Part shown: positions 9,024 to 15,298 of the stretch, piece after piece | Layout of the letters: each line of letters starts with the position of its first letter | Position numbering within the stretch: position 1 is the stretch's first letter | IMG/VR virus record: IMGVR_UViG_3300038714_000222 | Coordinates: 1-20,145 of that record | From: a virus | Strand: one strand, 5' to 3' | DNA: 20,145 nt | Program-made: the position numbers and the translations under genes | The notes under the pieces: model-generated | Seen by the model: only the letters and a program-made list of their open reading frames with translations | The model's database searches: none | Told to the model about the DNA's origin: nothing

Positions 9024-11522
9024 ATGGCAGATAGGAAGATCACAGCACTTACTGAATTAACAGCACCAGTAGCAACTGATGTTTTTCCTATAATTGATAT
9101 AAGTGAATCTGATAACGCTAATAAAAACAAAAAAATACAGTTAACAACAATACTAAGAGGTATTCCTAATGGTACTGCCTCTGCCCCTAGTGTTGGGTTT
9201 ATTGATGACACTGGTACGTCAGGTCTGTTTAGAGTTACAGATGATGAGATTGGTATATCTTGTAATCAGACTCAAGTAGCATCTTTTGCCGCTGCTGGTC
9301 TGAAACTAGGTTCTGGTACTATTGCTGCACAATTACATCTGTTTAGTACAGACACCACAGATCAAGTAATCATAGAAAATACAGATGCTGGTGCTGATAC
9401 CGCACCTGATCTTGTTTTATTTAGAAATTCTGCTTCACCTGCTGATAATGATAATTTAGGCAATTTAATTTTCAGAGGCAAAGATGATAATTCAGATTCT
9501 GTTGAATATGCAAGTATTGTTGCACAGATAGCGGATGCTACAAATAGTTCTGAAGATGGTATTTTAGATTTAATGTCAACTGCTGCTGGTACGTTAGCAT
9601 CAAGAATTAGATTAAAAAGTGAATTTGTTGGAATACATGAAGCAGATCCGACTTTTCCTTTGCATTTAGCAACTGCTGATACTACATCAGGTTTTTGTAT
9701 AGAAAGCAGTTTGGATTCCGCTGCCAGTAGTGCTGACATTCTTTTATTTCATAGAAGAGGAAGTGATGGTGCTGGTCAGGATAACGATTTATTATCGTCA
9801 ATATCATTTCAAGGAAAAAATGATGCGGGCACTCCTGAAGAGGTGATATATGCAACGCTCGAAACAAAGATTATAGATGCAAGTGACGCTTCAGAAGATG
9901 GGCAGATAAATTTAAAATCTATGGTTGCGGGTACTTTGACAACTGTCTTAACAGTAGATTCCAATGGAGCAACTGTAGTAGGTAATGTTGTTGTATCTGG
10001 AACAGTGGACGGGGTTGATATTGCAGCAAGAGATACTTTATTCGGTGGATTGACTTCCAGTTCTGGTGTATTGACAAATGGAGTTACAGCTACAACACAA
10101 TCTGCTTCAGATAACAGTACAAAGGTGGCTACAACAGCCTATACCGACACAGCAATATCAAACTTAGTAGATAGTTCACCAAGTACATTAAACACCTTGA
10201 ATGAGCTTGCAGCGGCATTAGGAGATGATGCAAACTTTTCTACGACAGTAACAAACTCAATAGCAACAAAAATGCCATTGGCTGGTGGTACATTCACAGG
10301 TGATGTCACATTTACAGGAGATAGTGCAAATATCGTATTTGACAAGTCTGATAACGCTTTAGAGTTTGCTGACAATGCTAAATCTGTTTTTGGTGCTGGT
10401 GGAGATCTTACTTTGCTGCATGATGGAACTGACTCAAAAATTACAAATATCACTGGCAACTTAATATTTGAAGCAAAAGCTAGCGAGACAGGTATAAAAG
10501 TAATTCCTGACGGGAGTGTGGAGTTGTACCATGATAATTCGGTAAAGGCGCAAACGATGTCTTGGGGGCTGTATATTCTCGGAGAAATTAATACTACTGC
10601 CAGGATACAAAGTGGTGGTGACGTATTTATTTCTGGTACAGCACCAGCTTTACATTTAACCGATTCAGACAATAACCCTGATTATAGAGTAATGAATTCA
10701 CATGGAGAATTCAAAATTTTTGACGAAACTAATAGTGCAGATAGGTTTGTTATAAATACAACTGGTCAAATAAATTTAAATCCTAAATCAGGAGAAGATG
10801 GAATCAAGGTTATACCTGACGGAGCAGTGGAACTGTATCACGATAATGTGAAGAAGGCAGAAACATCAGCCGATGGATTTAACTTGCCAGATAGTAGTAA
10901 ATTACAACTAGGAGATTCACAAGATTTAGAAATTTATCACTCAGGCAATGGCTCTTTTATAAAAGATGCTGGTACTGGGCCTCTACAAATACTGACAAAT
11001 AACTTACTTATTAGAAATGCAGCAAATAATGAAGAAATGATAGTGGCTTCTGAAAACGGGTCGGTGGATTTGTACCACGATAATGTAAAGCGTTTTAACA
11101 CAACAGCCGATGCCGTAGATGTTCACGGACATATAAATTTAGGAGCAAATACTGACGATAAAAGGTTACGATTTGGGATAAATAATGACCTTCAACTGTA
11201 CCATGATGCTACAGACAGTCACATCCTTAATAGCACAGGAATTTTAAATATAAATTCTACTAACGGCATAAAAGTACATGGTAGTGTAGAACCTGAAGCG
11301 GATAATACAAGAGCATTAGGCTCATCTTCAAAACGATTTACAACTTTACATTCTGCTGCATTAAATACAGGTGACATTAATATGTCTAATCTTAATGATT
11401 ATGGTAATGAAGTAGATAGTACGAAAGGTAGTTGGTCGATACAGGAAGGTGCTGATGATTTATTTATTATTAATCGTTTAAGTGGTAAAAAATATAAATT
11501 TAATCTTACAGAAATCAATTAG
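9024..11522 (+). CDS. Large repeat-containing tail fibre / appendage protein
   Basis: The protein has 832 residues and starts MADRKITALTELTAPVATDVF, a start seen in many marine phage fibres. A region typical of fibre shafts at about residues 350-425 (TQSASDNSTKVATTAYTD, SPSTLNTLNELAAALGDD, KMPLAGGTFTGDVTFTG) is followed by repeats with the core ELYHDN at about residues 495, 600 and 680 and looser LYHD or IYHS copies. The end (NTRALGSSSKRF, GSWSIQEGADDLFIINR, SGKKYKFNLTEIN) is a cap I have seen on other marine phage fibres. No S74 domain is present. It probably forms a trimeric receptor-binding fibre. Confidence 0.85.
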   Translation: MADRKITALTELTAPVATDVFPIIDISESDNANKNKKIQLTTILRGIPNGTASAPSVGFIDDTGTSGLFRVTDDEIGISCNQTQVASFAAAGLKLGSGTIAAQLHLFSTDTTDQVIIENTDAGADTAPDLVLFRNSASPADNDNLGNLIFRGKDDNSDSVEYASIVAQIADATNSSEDGILDLMSTAAGTLASRIRLKSEFVGIHEADPTFPLHLATADTTSGFCIESSLDSAASSADILLFHRRGSDGAGQDNDLLSSISFQGKNDAGTPEEVIYATLETKIIDASDASEDGQINLKSMVAGTLTTVLTVDSNGATVVGNVVVSGTVDGVDIAARDTLFGGLTSSSGVLTNGVTATTQSASDNSTKVATTAYTDTAISNLVDSSPSTLNTLNELAAALGDDANFSTTVTNSIATKMPLAGGTFTGDVTFTGDSANIVFDKSDNALEFADNAKSVFGAGGDLTLLHDGTDSKITNITGNLIFEAKASETGIKVIPDGSVELYHDNSVKAQTMSWGLYILGEINTTARIQSGGDVFISGTAPALHLTDSDNNPDYRVMNSHGEFKIFDETNSADRFVINTTGQINLNPKSGEDGIKVIPDGAVELYHDNVKKAETSADGFNLPDSSKLQLGDSQDLEIYHSGNGSFIKDAGTGPLQILTNNLLIRNAANNEEMIVASENGSVDLYHDNVKRFNTTADAVDVHGHINLGANTDDKRLRFGINNDLQLYHDATDSHILNSTGILNINSTNGIKVHGSVEPEADNTRALGSSSKRFTTLHSAALNTGDINMSNLNDYGNEVDSTKGSWSIQEGADDLFIINRLSGKKYKFNLTEIN

Positions 11523-11643
11523 ATTTTTCTGTCATCTGACGAGTCATAATTCCCATTGTGATATAGAGGGGAGCCAAAGCACAGAGACCAGAAAATACTA
11601 TAATTGTAGTTAATGGTAATAATTTCAAAAGGGCTTGTCTCAT
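11515..11643 (-). CDS. Possible small membrane protein in the gap after the fibre gene
   Basis: The minus strand encodes 42 residues with an ATG start (MRQALLKLLPLTTIIVFSGL, then CALAPLYITMGIMTRQMTEK and SN). It has a positively charged start, one hydrophobic span at about residues 8-31 and a polar tail. It fills the otherwise empty space between the fibre gene and the next plus-strand gene, overlapping the fibre gene by eight bases. Its ATG comes from the same CATATG that supplies the next gene's ATG on the other strand. No good Shine-Dalgarno is visible. It could be a chance reading frame, but the membrane-protein profile and exact fit argue for a gene. Confidence 0.5.
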   Translation of the reverse strand: MRQALLKLLPLTTIIVFSGLCALAPLYITMGIMTRQMTEKSN

Positions 11644-11856
11644 ATGCTTAATAAAATCTCTTCAATATTATCCATCTTATCATTCTTGATAAGCTTAACA
11701 ACTATAGGAGCAGGGTACGCTACTTACAAATGGGTAAGCAGTCCACAATTTGAAGCAATGATGATGGAGAAGGTTATGGAAAGTGTAAGTAAAATATTAC
11801 CTAATCAAATAGATAAAAAATTACCAAAAGTAACAGGTCCTATGTTGCCTTTATGA
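11644..11856 (+). CDS. Small single-span membrane protein A of a tandem pair
   Basis: The protein has 70 residues (MLNKISSILSILSFLISLTT...) with one membrane span at about residues 6-27, then YKWVSSPQFE and an amphipathic tail. I chose ATG 11644 because AAAAGGG lies ten bases upstream. A TTG three codons earlier would sit almost on that site. The layout after the span (GxG, aromatic residues, SPxFE, VM) matches the next protein, so the two are probably duplicates. Such short span-plus-helix proteins occur in marine phages. A lysis or membrane-remodelling role is possible but not shown. The stop overlaps the next start by ATGA. Confidence 0.75.
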   Translation: MLNKISSILSILSFLISLTTIGAGYATYKWVSSPQFEAMMMEKVMESVSKILPNQIDKKLPKVTGPMLPL

Positions 11857-12176
11857 CAGAATTACAACGCACACCTACTCGTATAAGAACACGTTTTATA
11901 GCTGTGTTGGCATTGATAACATCAGGAATTACTTTTGGATCGGGATTTATGGTGTTTTTATACATGAAAAGTCCAGCATTTGAAAACCAATTATTAGGGC
12001 AGGTAATGAAACACATGGATTGGATTATCGCTGATGAGTTTGAAAAGCAGATAAGAAAATTAAAACCAAGACCTGTAGCAGATGCAAACGATCCAAATAA
12101 ATGGTTTTGGGATTATATAGAGCAAAGAAATAAAGAGTATATAGAATGGGAAACAAAAGGTAAATGGGAGCAATGA
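11853..12176 (+). CDS. Small single-span membrane protein B of a tandem pair
   Basis: The protein has 107 residues, with an arginine-rich start (TPTRIRTRF), a membrane span at about residues 15-38 and a soluble tail rich in lysine, glutamate and tryptophan. The stretch ITFGSGFMVFLYMKSPAFEN and the following QVMK correspond to TTIGAGYATYKWVSSPQFEA and KVME in the protein before it. The pair therefore looks like a tandem duplication with a new C-terminal extension here (ANDPNKWFWDYIEQRNKEY). ATGA overlaps at both ends place it in the late operon. The function is unknown. A holin or spanin-like role cannot be excluded. Confidence 0.78.
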   Translation: MTELQRTPTRIRTRFIAVLALITSGITFGSGFMVFLYMKSPAFENQLLGQVMKHMDWIIADEFEKQIRKLKPRPVADANDPNKWFWDYIEQRNKEYIEWETKGKWEQ

Positions 12177-12328
12177 ACTGTTGGCACTGTAAAACTGAAT
12201 TAATCTGGGGTGGAGATCATAGTATTGATGAAGATTTTCAACCTGTTCTTGCAGAAGAATATTCAATGGTAACTAATCTGTCCTGTCCTAAATGTAATTC
12301 TTATGTAGAAGTTTACTTAGCAAAATGA
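12173..12328 (+). CDS. 51-residue zinc-ribbon protein
   Basis: This very short gene encodes MNCWHCKTELIWGGDHSIDE followed by a spacer and LSCPKCNSYVEVYLAK. Two CxxC pairs (C3/C6 and C40/C43) should bind one zinc ion as a rubredoxin-like ribbon. It overlaps the genes on both sides by ATGA, which strongly supports its being real. I recall close relatives in marine phages, cyanophages among them, usually annotated as hypothetical. The role is unknown. Small ribbons of this kind often contact nucleic acid or another protein. Confidence 0.82.
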   Translation: MNCWHCKTELIWGGDHSIDEDFQPVLAEEYSMVTNLSCPKCNSYVEVYLAK

Positions 12329-12558
12329 TATTTGGGTTTTTTAAAAAACTTATTCAACATTACATAGACAAATTAGTTGATTGGATGCGTATGGTTAAGT
12401 TTGATTTGGAATTAGAGAACGAAATAAAAAAATTTCACGATAGTTATTTAAAGGAAGTTGCAAAAGGTGAACCGAAGGTAATAGAAAAAGGTACATTTGG
12501 ACAGGATGATTGGTCTATTTCTATCGGGGATATAGATGACAAAGATACCAAAGATTGA
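12325..12558 (+). CDS. Small acidic-tailed hypothetical protein
   Basis: The protein has 77 residues. The start IFGFFKKLIQHYIDKLVDWM is amphipathic and may lie on a membrane. A charged helix (LELENEIKKFHDSYLKEVAK) and an acidic tail follow. It overlaps the zinc-ribbon gene by ATGA and the next gene by 23 bases. I do not recognise the family. Its place among late genes suggests a minor virion or assembly role, but nothing in the sequence proves it. Confidence 0.7.
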   Translation: MIFGFFKKLIQHYIDKLVDWMRMVKFDLELENEIKKFHDSYLKEVAKGEPKVIEKGTFGQDDWSISIGDIDDKDTKD

Positions 12559-13180
12559 AATAAAAGAGGTTTACGTTCCAAAAATACGTTTATGGGAAGT
12601 ACAACCACCAATATTAGATATTATTTATAAACCAGTTGTTGATATTCCAGGATGTGTTGATGCTCATAGAAATAATCTGACAGGACTTATAAATGAGGAT
12701 GAATTTGGTACTTATCAAGCCTGTGGTACGTTTAATATTCCTAGCTTTGAACCTCTTGAGTACAACCCTGCAAATTTTATATATACCGCACCAGCAGAGC
12801 AGGAAGAACAGCAACAAGAACAACTTCCGCAGCAAAAACCTCAGATACCACAAAAGAAAAAAGATGAAGAATTAAAAATAGATCCATGCCCTCCTAAAAA
12901 CCCACAATTTAGACCAGGAGATTACAGAAATGATAAGAGGATCGAAAGGTTGGTAAAATGGGAAAGATCCCCCTCAGATGGTATTACTTGTGTCGGAGTC
13001 TGGGAAAAAGTACCATTCAGAGAAAGCTTTATTGGTACACCTCAAGCACTCATTTCTACTGCTGTTATTGGTGTGGTTGCTGGTGGCTCTGCGCTTTTGG
13101 CTCCTGTAATAAAAAAGTTAATCTCTGAAATATTTAAAAAGATAAAAAAGAAACTGACAAAGAAAAAAGATAAGATATAA
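12536..13180 (+). CDS. Proline/glutamine-rich protein with C-terminal membrane anchor
   Basis: The protein has 214 residues in four parts. The N-terminal part (KEVYVPKIRLWEVQPPILDI, then DIPGCVDAHRNN) resembles a protein I have seen in cyanophages. A low-complexity section at about 85-110 is rich in Gln, Glu, Pro and Lys. The middle contains CPPKNPQFRPGDYRND and a short WERSP segment. A hydrophobic segment at about 168-190 (LISTAVIGVVAGGSALLAPV) is followed by a strongly lysine-rich tail. The span and basic end suggest a protein anchored in or crossing a membrane. A virion role is an inference. It is the last protein gene of the late operon, and a promoter for the following RNA lies in its last codons. 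Confidence 0.78.
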   Translation: MTKIPKIEIKEVYVPKIRLWEVQPPILDIIYKPVVDIPGCVDAHRNNLTGLINEDEFGTYQACGTFNIPSFEPLEYNPANFIYTAPAEQEEQQQEQLPQQKPQIPQKKKDEELKIDPCPPKNPQFRPGDYRNDKRIERLVKWERSPSDGITCVGVWEKVPFRESFIGTPQALISTAVIGVVAGGSALLAPVIKKLISEIFKKIKKKLTKKKDKI

Positions 13181-13181
13181 T
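13154..13181 (+). promoter_or_regulatory. Sigma70-type promoter for a putative small RNA
   Basis: The -35 box CTGACA (13154-13159) and a perfect -10 box TATAAT (13176-13181) are separated by 16 bases. They lie in the last codons and stop of the preceding gene. A start of transcription near 13188 would give an RNA ending at the terminator at 13377-13421. The AT-rich background raises the chance of random -10 boxes, but the pairing with a good -35 box and a downstream terminator is notable. Confidence 0.6.
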
Positions 13182-13187
13182 AAATAT

Positions 13188-13421
13188 TACAAGTCTATAA
13201 TTCGGTCACTTCACTAGGTTGATCTCCCCCAGACCTCTTAGTTGTGTCTTTTATAGACAAGGGGGTAACTTAGCAACCAGACCCATTATCAAGTTGTTGA
13301 CTCAACCTCTGCTCTGTTGGAGCGTCAGTTGCTTACTTAGCAAAAGTGTTTTGAGATTTCCTTTTGCTTATAAATTAGTAGGTAGACTAGTTGGAAGGGG
13401 TCTATCTACTTTTTTATTTTT
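13188..13421 (+). ncRNA. Putative structured small RNA with own promoter and terminator
   Basis: No convincing protein gene lies here. The region is bounded by a sigma70-like promoter and an intrinsic terminator, which predicts a transcript of about 230 nt. Possible helices are CCCCC 13226-13230 with GGGGG 13261-13265, TGTCT 13245-13249 with AGACA 13255-13259, AGCAAC 13272-13277 with GTTGCT 13328-13333, and AGCAAAAG 13339-13346 with CTTTTGCT 13361-13368. GTCTATA 13193-13199 could instead pair with TATAGAC 13252-13258. The 9-mer ACTTAGCAA occurs at 13268 and 13335. It matches no RNA family I can name, and it is not a tRNA or a recognisable tmRNA. It could also be an untranslated region of the late operon. 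Confidence 0.55.
13377..13421 (+). terminator. Strong rho-independent terminator
   Basis: The arms 13377-13387 (AGTAGGTAGAC) and 13400-13410 (GTCTATCTACT) form an 11-bp stem with one G-T pair and a 12-base loop, followed by a T-rich run with a single interruption. This should end both the late operon and the putative small RNA. On the minus strand the same hairpin lacks a good T-run, so it is probably one-way. Confidence 0.85.
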
Positions 13422-13467
13422 AAGGTAGAATGTTTATCCGTAGATAAGTTTAATACCCGTGACTTGT

Positions 13468-14088
13468 CTATTCTAATTTATGAGTGTGCGGTAATACCTG
13501 ATTCATCTTTTCAGTAACAATCACATCTTTGCATAAATCTGCGTACTTACTGCTTGGCAAAAATGATATGCCCCGAATTGCTAATTCTCCACAATTTTTT
13601 AGACGTGCGAGCTCGTAGTTGAGCCTTTCTTTAGATAGTATTTGACTTTGTATTTTTTCTTGGGTCGTGGCTGCTTTTAAACATTGATCTTGAAATCTTT
13701 GATCTAATGGAAAGGTAAAAGTTAATGCTGCACCAAAATTAATACCAAGACTATCTTTGTTATTACTGTAGTTTTCTTGATAATACAGAATATCTCCTGG
13801 GTTTATTAAATTACCATCTTCATCAACACTTGGATCGTACACTGGTGTCATGTATGTGTAATCAAATGGTCGTTTCTGATTAAAGGAAGTGGTGACAAAC
13901 GGGCTAAATGACATTTGTGGGCCTTGGCATCTAATACCGTTTCCATAATGATTTTCTATAGTATTTCCTTGTAAAACCTGTGTTGCAAAATTAGAGACAG
14001 ATCCACTAGCAGAAGCAGAGGGAGCAGCAGTGTTTGAGGTATTAGCAAACGCTGGACTCCCAAATAATAATCCTATTACTGCGAGAAT
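13468..14088 (-). CDS. Secreted protein with unusual start codon, last gene of a four-gene cassette
   Basis: The mature part is clear. A hydrophobic core and cleavage-like site (LAVIGLLFGSPAFA) lead into a Ser/Ala/Thr-rich stretch, then NHYGNGIRCQGPQMSFSPFV, a repeat-poor middle and a C-terminal helix (LSKERLNYELARLKNCGELA). Proteins of this shape occur in cyanophages and may be virion or surface proteins. No ATG, GTG or TTG lies just before the signal sequence. The chosen start is ATT at 14088, which gives 206 residues. ATA at 14076, overlapping the upstream stop, is the alternative. An ATG at 14247 is in frame but would add an arginine-rich stretch that is the shadow of the upstream gene. 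Confidence 0.7.
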   Translation of the reverse strand: MLAVIGLLFGSPAFANTSNTAAPSASASGSVSNFATQVLQGNTIENHYGNGIRCQGPQMSFSPFVTTSFNQKRPFDYTYMTPVYDPSVDEDGNLINPGDILYYQENYSNNKDSLGINFGAALTFTFPLDQRFQDQCLKAATTQEKIQSQILSKERLNYELARLKNCGELAIRGISFLPSSKYADLCKDVIVTEKMNQVLPHTHKLE

Positions 14089-14501
14089 ATTGTAGTTGTA
14101 TCTGTTACGCTTTGGCTTTCTATGGTTCTCGTTACGTCTGAAACTGATTCTAGACCAGGTGGTGTATAAACTTCTGTAAATTGAAAGGCATCTCCTGGAT
14201 TTGTTATTGACCAATTGGGTTTCTCTCCTAAATCTAAACCTGTCCATGTATAAGTTGTACCATTTATATTTTCAGTGACAGTTGCATTTGGAGCAGATAT
14301 AGTCGATCCATCATGGCTGACACCTGATCCTGTAACTGAATATGTATACCCAGAATTATAGTTTGATGTTCGTATAGATTCTGTAATGTTTGTGGTAGTT
14401 TCTGTTCGGCTACTAGAACTACCTTGTGTGAAGTTAGGCACAATAGGCACAGCGTAGACAGGGCTAGATATAAGAAAAACAAACGGAAGTGTCCTCCACA
14501 T
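14076..14501 (-). CDS. Secreted hypothetical protein of the minus-strand cassette
   Basis: The protein has 141 residues with a clear signal peptide (MWRTLPFVFLISSPVYA, cleavage after residue 17). The mature part begins VPIVPNFTQGSSSSRTETTT and is rich in Thr, Ser and Asn. Its middle block NYNSGYTYSVTGSG echoes the SYSISGSG block of the gene before it, and it ends QSVTDTTTIFSQ. It has no enzymatic motif. I recall similar proteins next to similar neighbours in cyanophages, where the function is unknown. The start shares one base with the preceding stop, and its own end overlaps the next gene's signal sequence. Confidence 0.82.
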   Translation of the reverse strand: MWRTLPFVFLISSPVYAVPIVPNFTQGSSSSRTETTTNITESIRTSNYNSGYTYSVTGSGVSHDGSTISAPNATVTENINGTTYTWTGLDLGEKPNWSITNPGDAFQFTEVYTPPGLESVSDVTRTIESQSVTDTTTIFSQ

Positions 14502-14995
14502 CAGTCAATGGTCAAGTCGGTAACAAAAGAACCAGTAAGCGTAACACCTGTACCAGTTCCAGGAGTTAGGGTAATTGTATGATTATCTAAACCAATATCT
14601 GCTGTGCCAACACTTGCTGCTTCAGTTGATGTGATATTTGAGAAGTTTGGTATCTCACCTACTGTAGCTGCTGCGGAAGGTGTAGCATCTCCTTCTATGT
14701 AGCTAGTAGTGTAGTTAAAGGCTTCACCTGCTGTAGTTTGTGCAACTGAATCTGGAAAAGTTATTGATGGTACGCCATCTGTTGCATCTCCGAAGCCACC
14801 AATACTGTTTGCATCGTCAGAATCTAAAGTAGTCACTCCGCTACCTGAGATACTGTATGAACTTGAAACTTTCTCGGCAATACTTCCAGCCGATACTGCT
14901 TCAAGTTGTACTGAAGAAGAAATTGAATGACTTATGCCTCCAGCATAAGAAGCTGGAATACCAGCAACTAACAAAAGTGGTAAAAGTTTTTTCAT
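14501..14995 (-). CDS. Secreted hypothetical protein with signal peptide
   Basis: The protein has 164 residues with a typical signal peptide (MKKLLPLLLVAGIPASYA, cleavage after residue 18). The mature chain starts GGISHSISSSVQLEAVSAGS, contains SSSYSISGSGV and runs on as an acidic, Thr/Ser/Gly-rich, beta-like sequence without cysteine. The start overlaps the preceding gene by ATGA. A related SYSISGSG-type block in the next protein suggests the two share ancestry or a common partner. The final location could be the periplasm, the cell surface or the virion. No catalytic motif is seen. Confidence 0.85.
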   Translation of the reverse strand: MKKLLPLLLVAGIPASYAGGISHSISSSVQLEAVSAGSIAEKVSSSYSISGSGVTTLDSDDANSIGGFGDATDGVPSITFPDSVAQTTAGEAFNYTTSYIEGDATPSAAATVGEIPNFSNITSTEAASVGTADIGLDNHTITLTPGTGTGVTLTGSFVTDLTID

Positions 14996-15276
14996 TTACT
15001 TGAAGGATCTTTACCTGATGTTACATTATTCGGCCTCTTCTTGCCATTACCATTGCTTTTCACTGGCAAATTCATACTTGACATTACTGCCGACAACAAT
15101 CCAGCAGCAAAAGTTGTATCAATTTGTCGGGTTGAGTTTCCGAAATACGCAAAAGAAATTACTGCCAAACTCCAAAACAAAATAATCATTTGGACTACAT
15201 TTGAGATAAGAGAAGGACCTTCTTTCTCTTCTTTTTCTTCTATTATTGGTTCGGTTTTTGGGTCTTTTGTTGTCAT
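14992..15276 (-). CDS. Small membrane protein, first gene of the minus-strand cassette
   Basis: The protein has 94 residues: a charged N-terminus (TTKDPKTEPIIEEKEEKEGP), a membrane span at about residues 26-45 (NVVQMIILFWSLAVISFAYF), a weaker hydrophobic stretch at 54-70 (TTFAAGLLSAVMSSMNL) and a basic tail. The size and layout would fit a small holin, but no endolysin gene is beside it, so this is only a possibility. AGGA lies two bases before the ATG, which is close for a Shine-Dalgarno. A promoter lies 20-50 bases upstream. Confidence 0.78.
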   Translation of the reverse strand: MTTKDPKTEPIIEEKEEKEGPSLISNVVQMIILFWSLAVISFAYFGNSTRQIDTTFAAGLLSAVMSSMNLPVKSNGNGKKRPNNVTSGKDPSSK

Positions 15277-15298
15277 AATCCTAGTGATATACTATAAA
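15270..15298 (+). promoter_or_regulatory. Sigma70-type promoter, rightward
   Basis: TTGTCA (15270-15275) and TATAAA (15293-15298) each match the consensus at five of six positions and are 17 bases apart. It would drive the two small genes at 15360-15793 from a start near 15305. The -35 box lies over the start codon of the leftward gene at 15276. Confidence 0.6.

Noticed and set aside
9362-9739. 125-residue minus-strand frame
   Set aside because: It is fully inside the large fibre gene with composition mirroring it. There is no start signal or neighbouring minus-strand gene.
10139-10672. 177-residue minus-strand frame inside the large fibre
   Set aside because: It is antisense to a strongly supported fibre gene and has no domain or coupling to neighbours, so it is a shadow of repetitive coding sequence.
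11599-11604. Perfect TATAAT on the plus strand before the first small membrane protein
   Set aside because: No matching -35 box lies 15-19 bases upstream, and in AT-rich DNA a lone box is weak evidence.
11635-11643. TTG start three codons upstream of the first small membrane protein
   Set aside because: The AAAAGGG ribosome site would be only one base away. The ATG at 11644 has correct spacing.
13188-13376. tRNA or tmRNA in the structured region
   Set aside because: No T-arm GGTTCGAATCC-like sequence, CCA end or cloverleaf arrangement could be found.
13219-13428. 69-residue plus-strand frame after the late operon
   Set aside because: It begins with TTG, has odd composition and runs into the intrinsic terminator hairpin and T-run. 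The region fits an RNA better.
13422-13467. Terminator for the minus-strand cassette
   Set aside because: TTATC-CGTA-GATAA gives only a 5-bp AT-rich hairpin without a T-run on the minus strand.
14089-14247. ATG at 14247 as the start of the third secreted protein
   Set aside because: It would place 53 arginine-rich residues before the signal sequence and overlap the upstream gene by 172 bases. The extra part is a shadow of that gene.
14264-14482. 72-residue minus-strand frame within the second secreted protein
   Set aside because: It is an out-of-frame shadow of a gene with a proper signal peptide.
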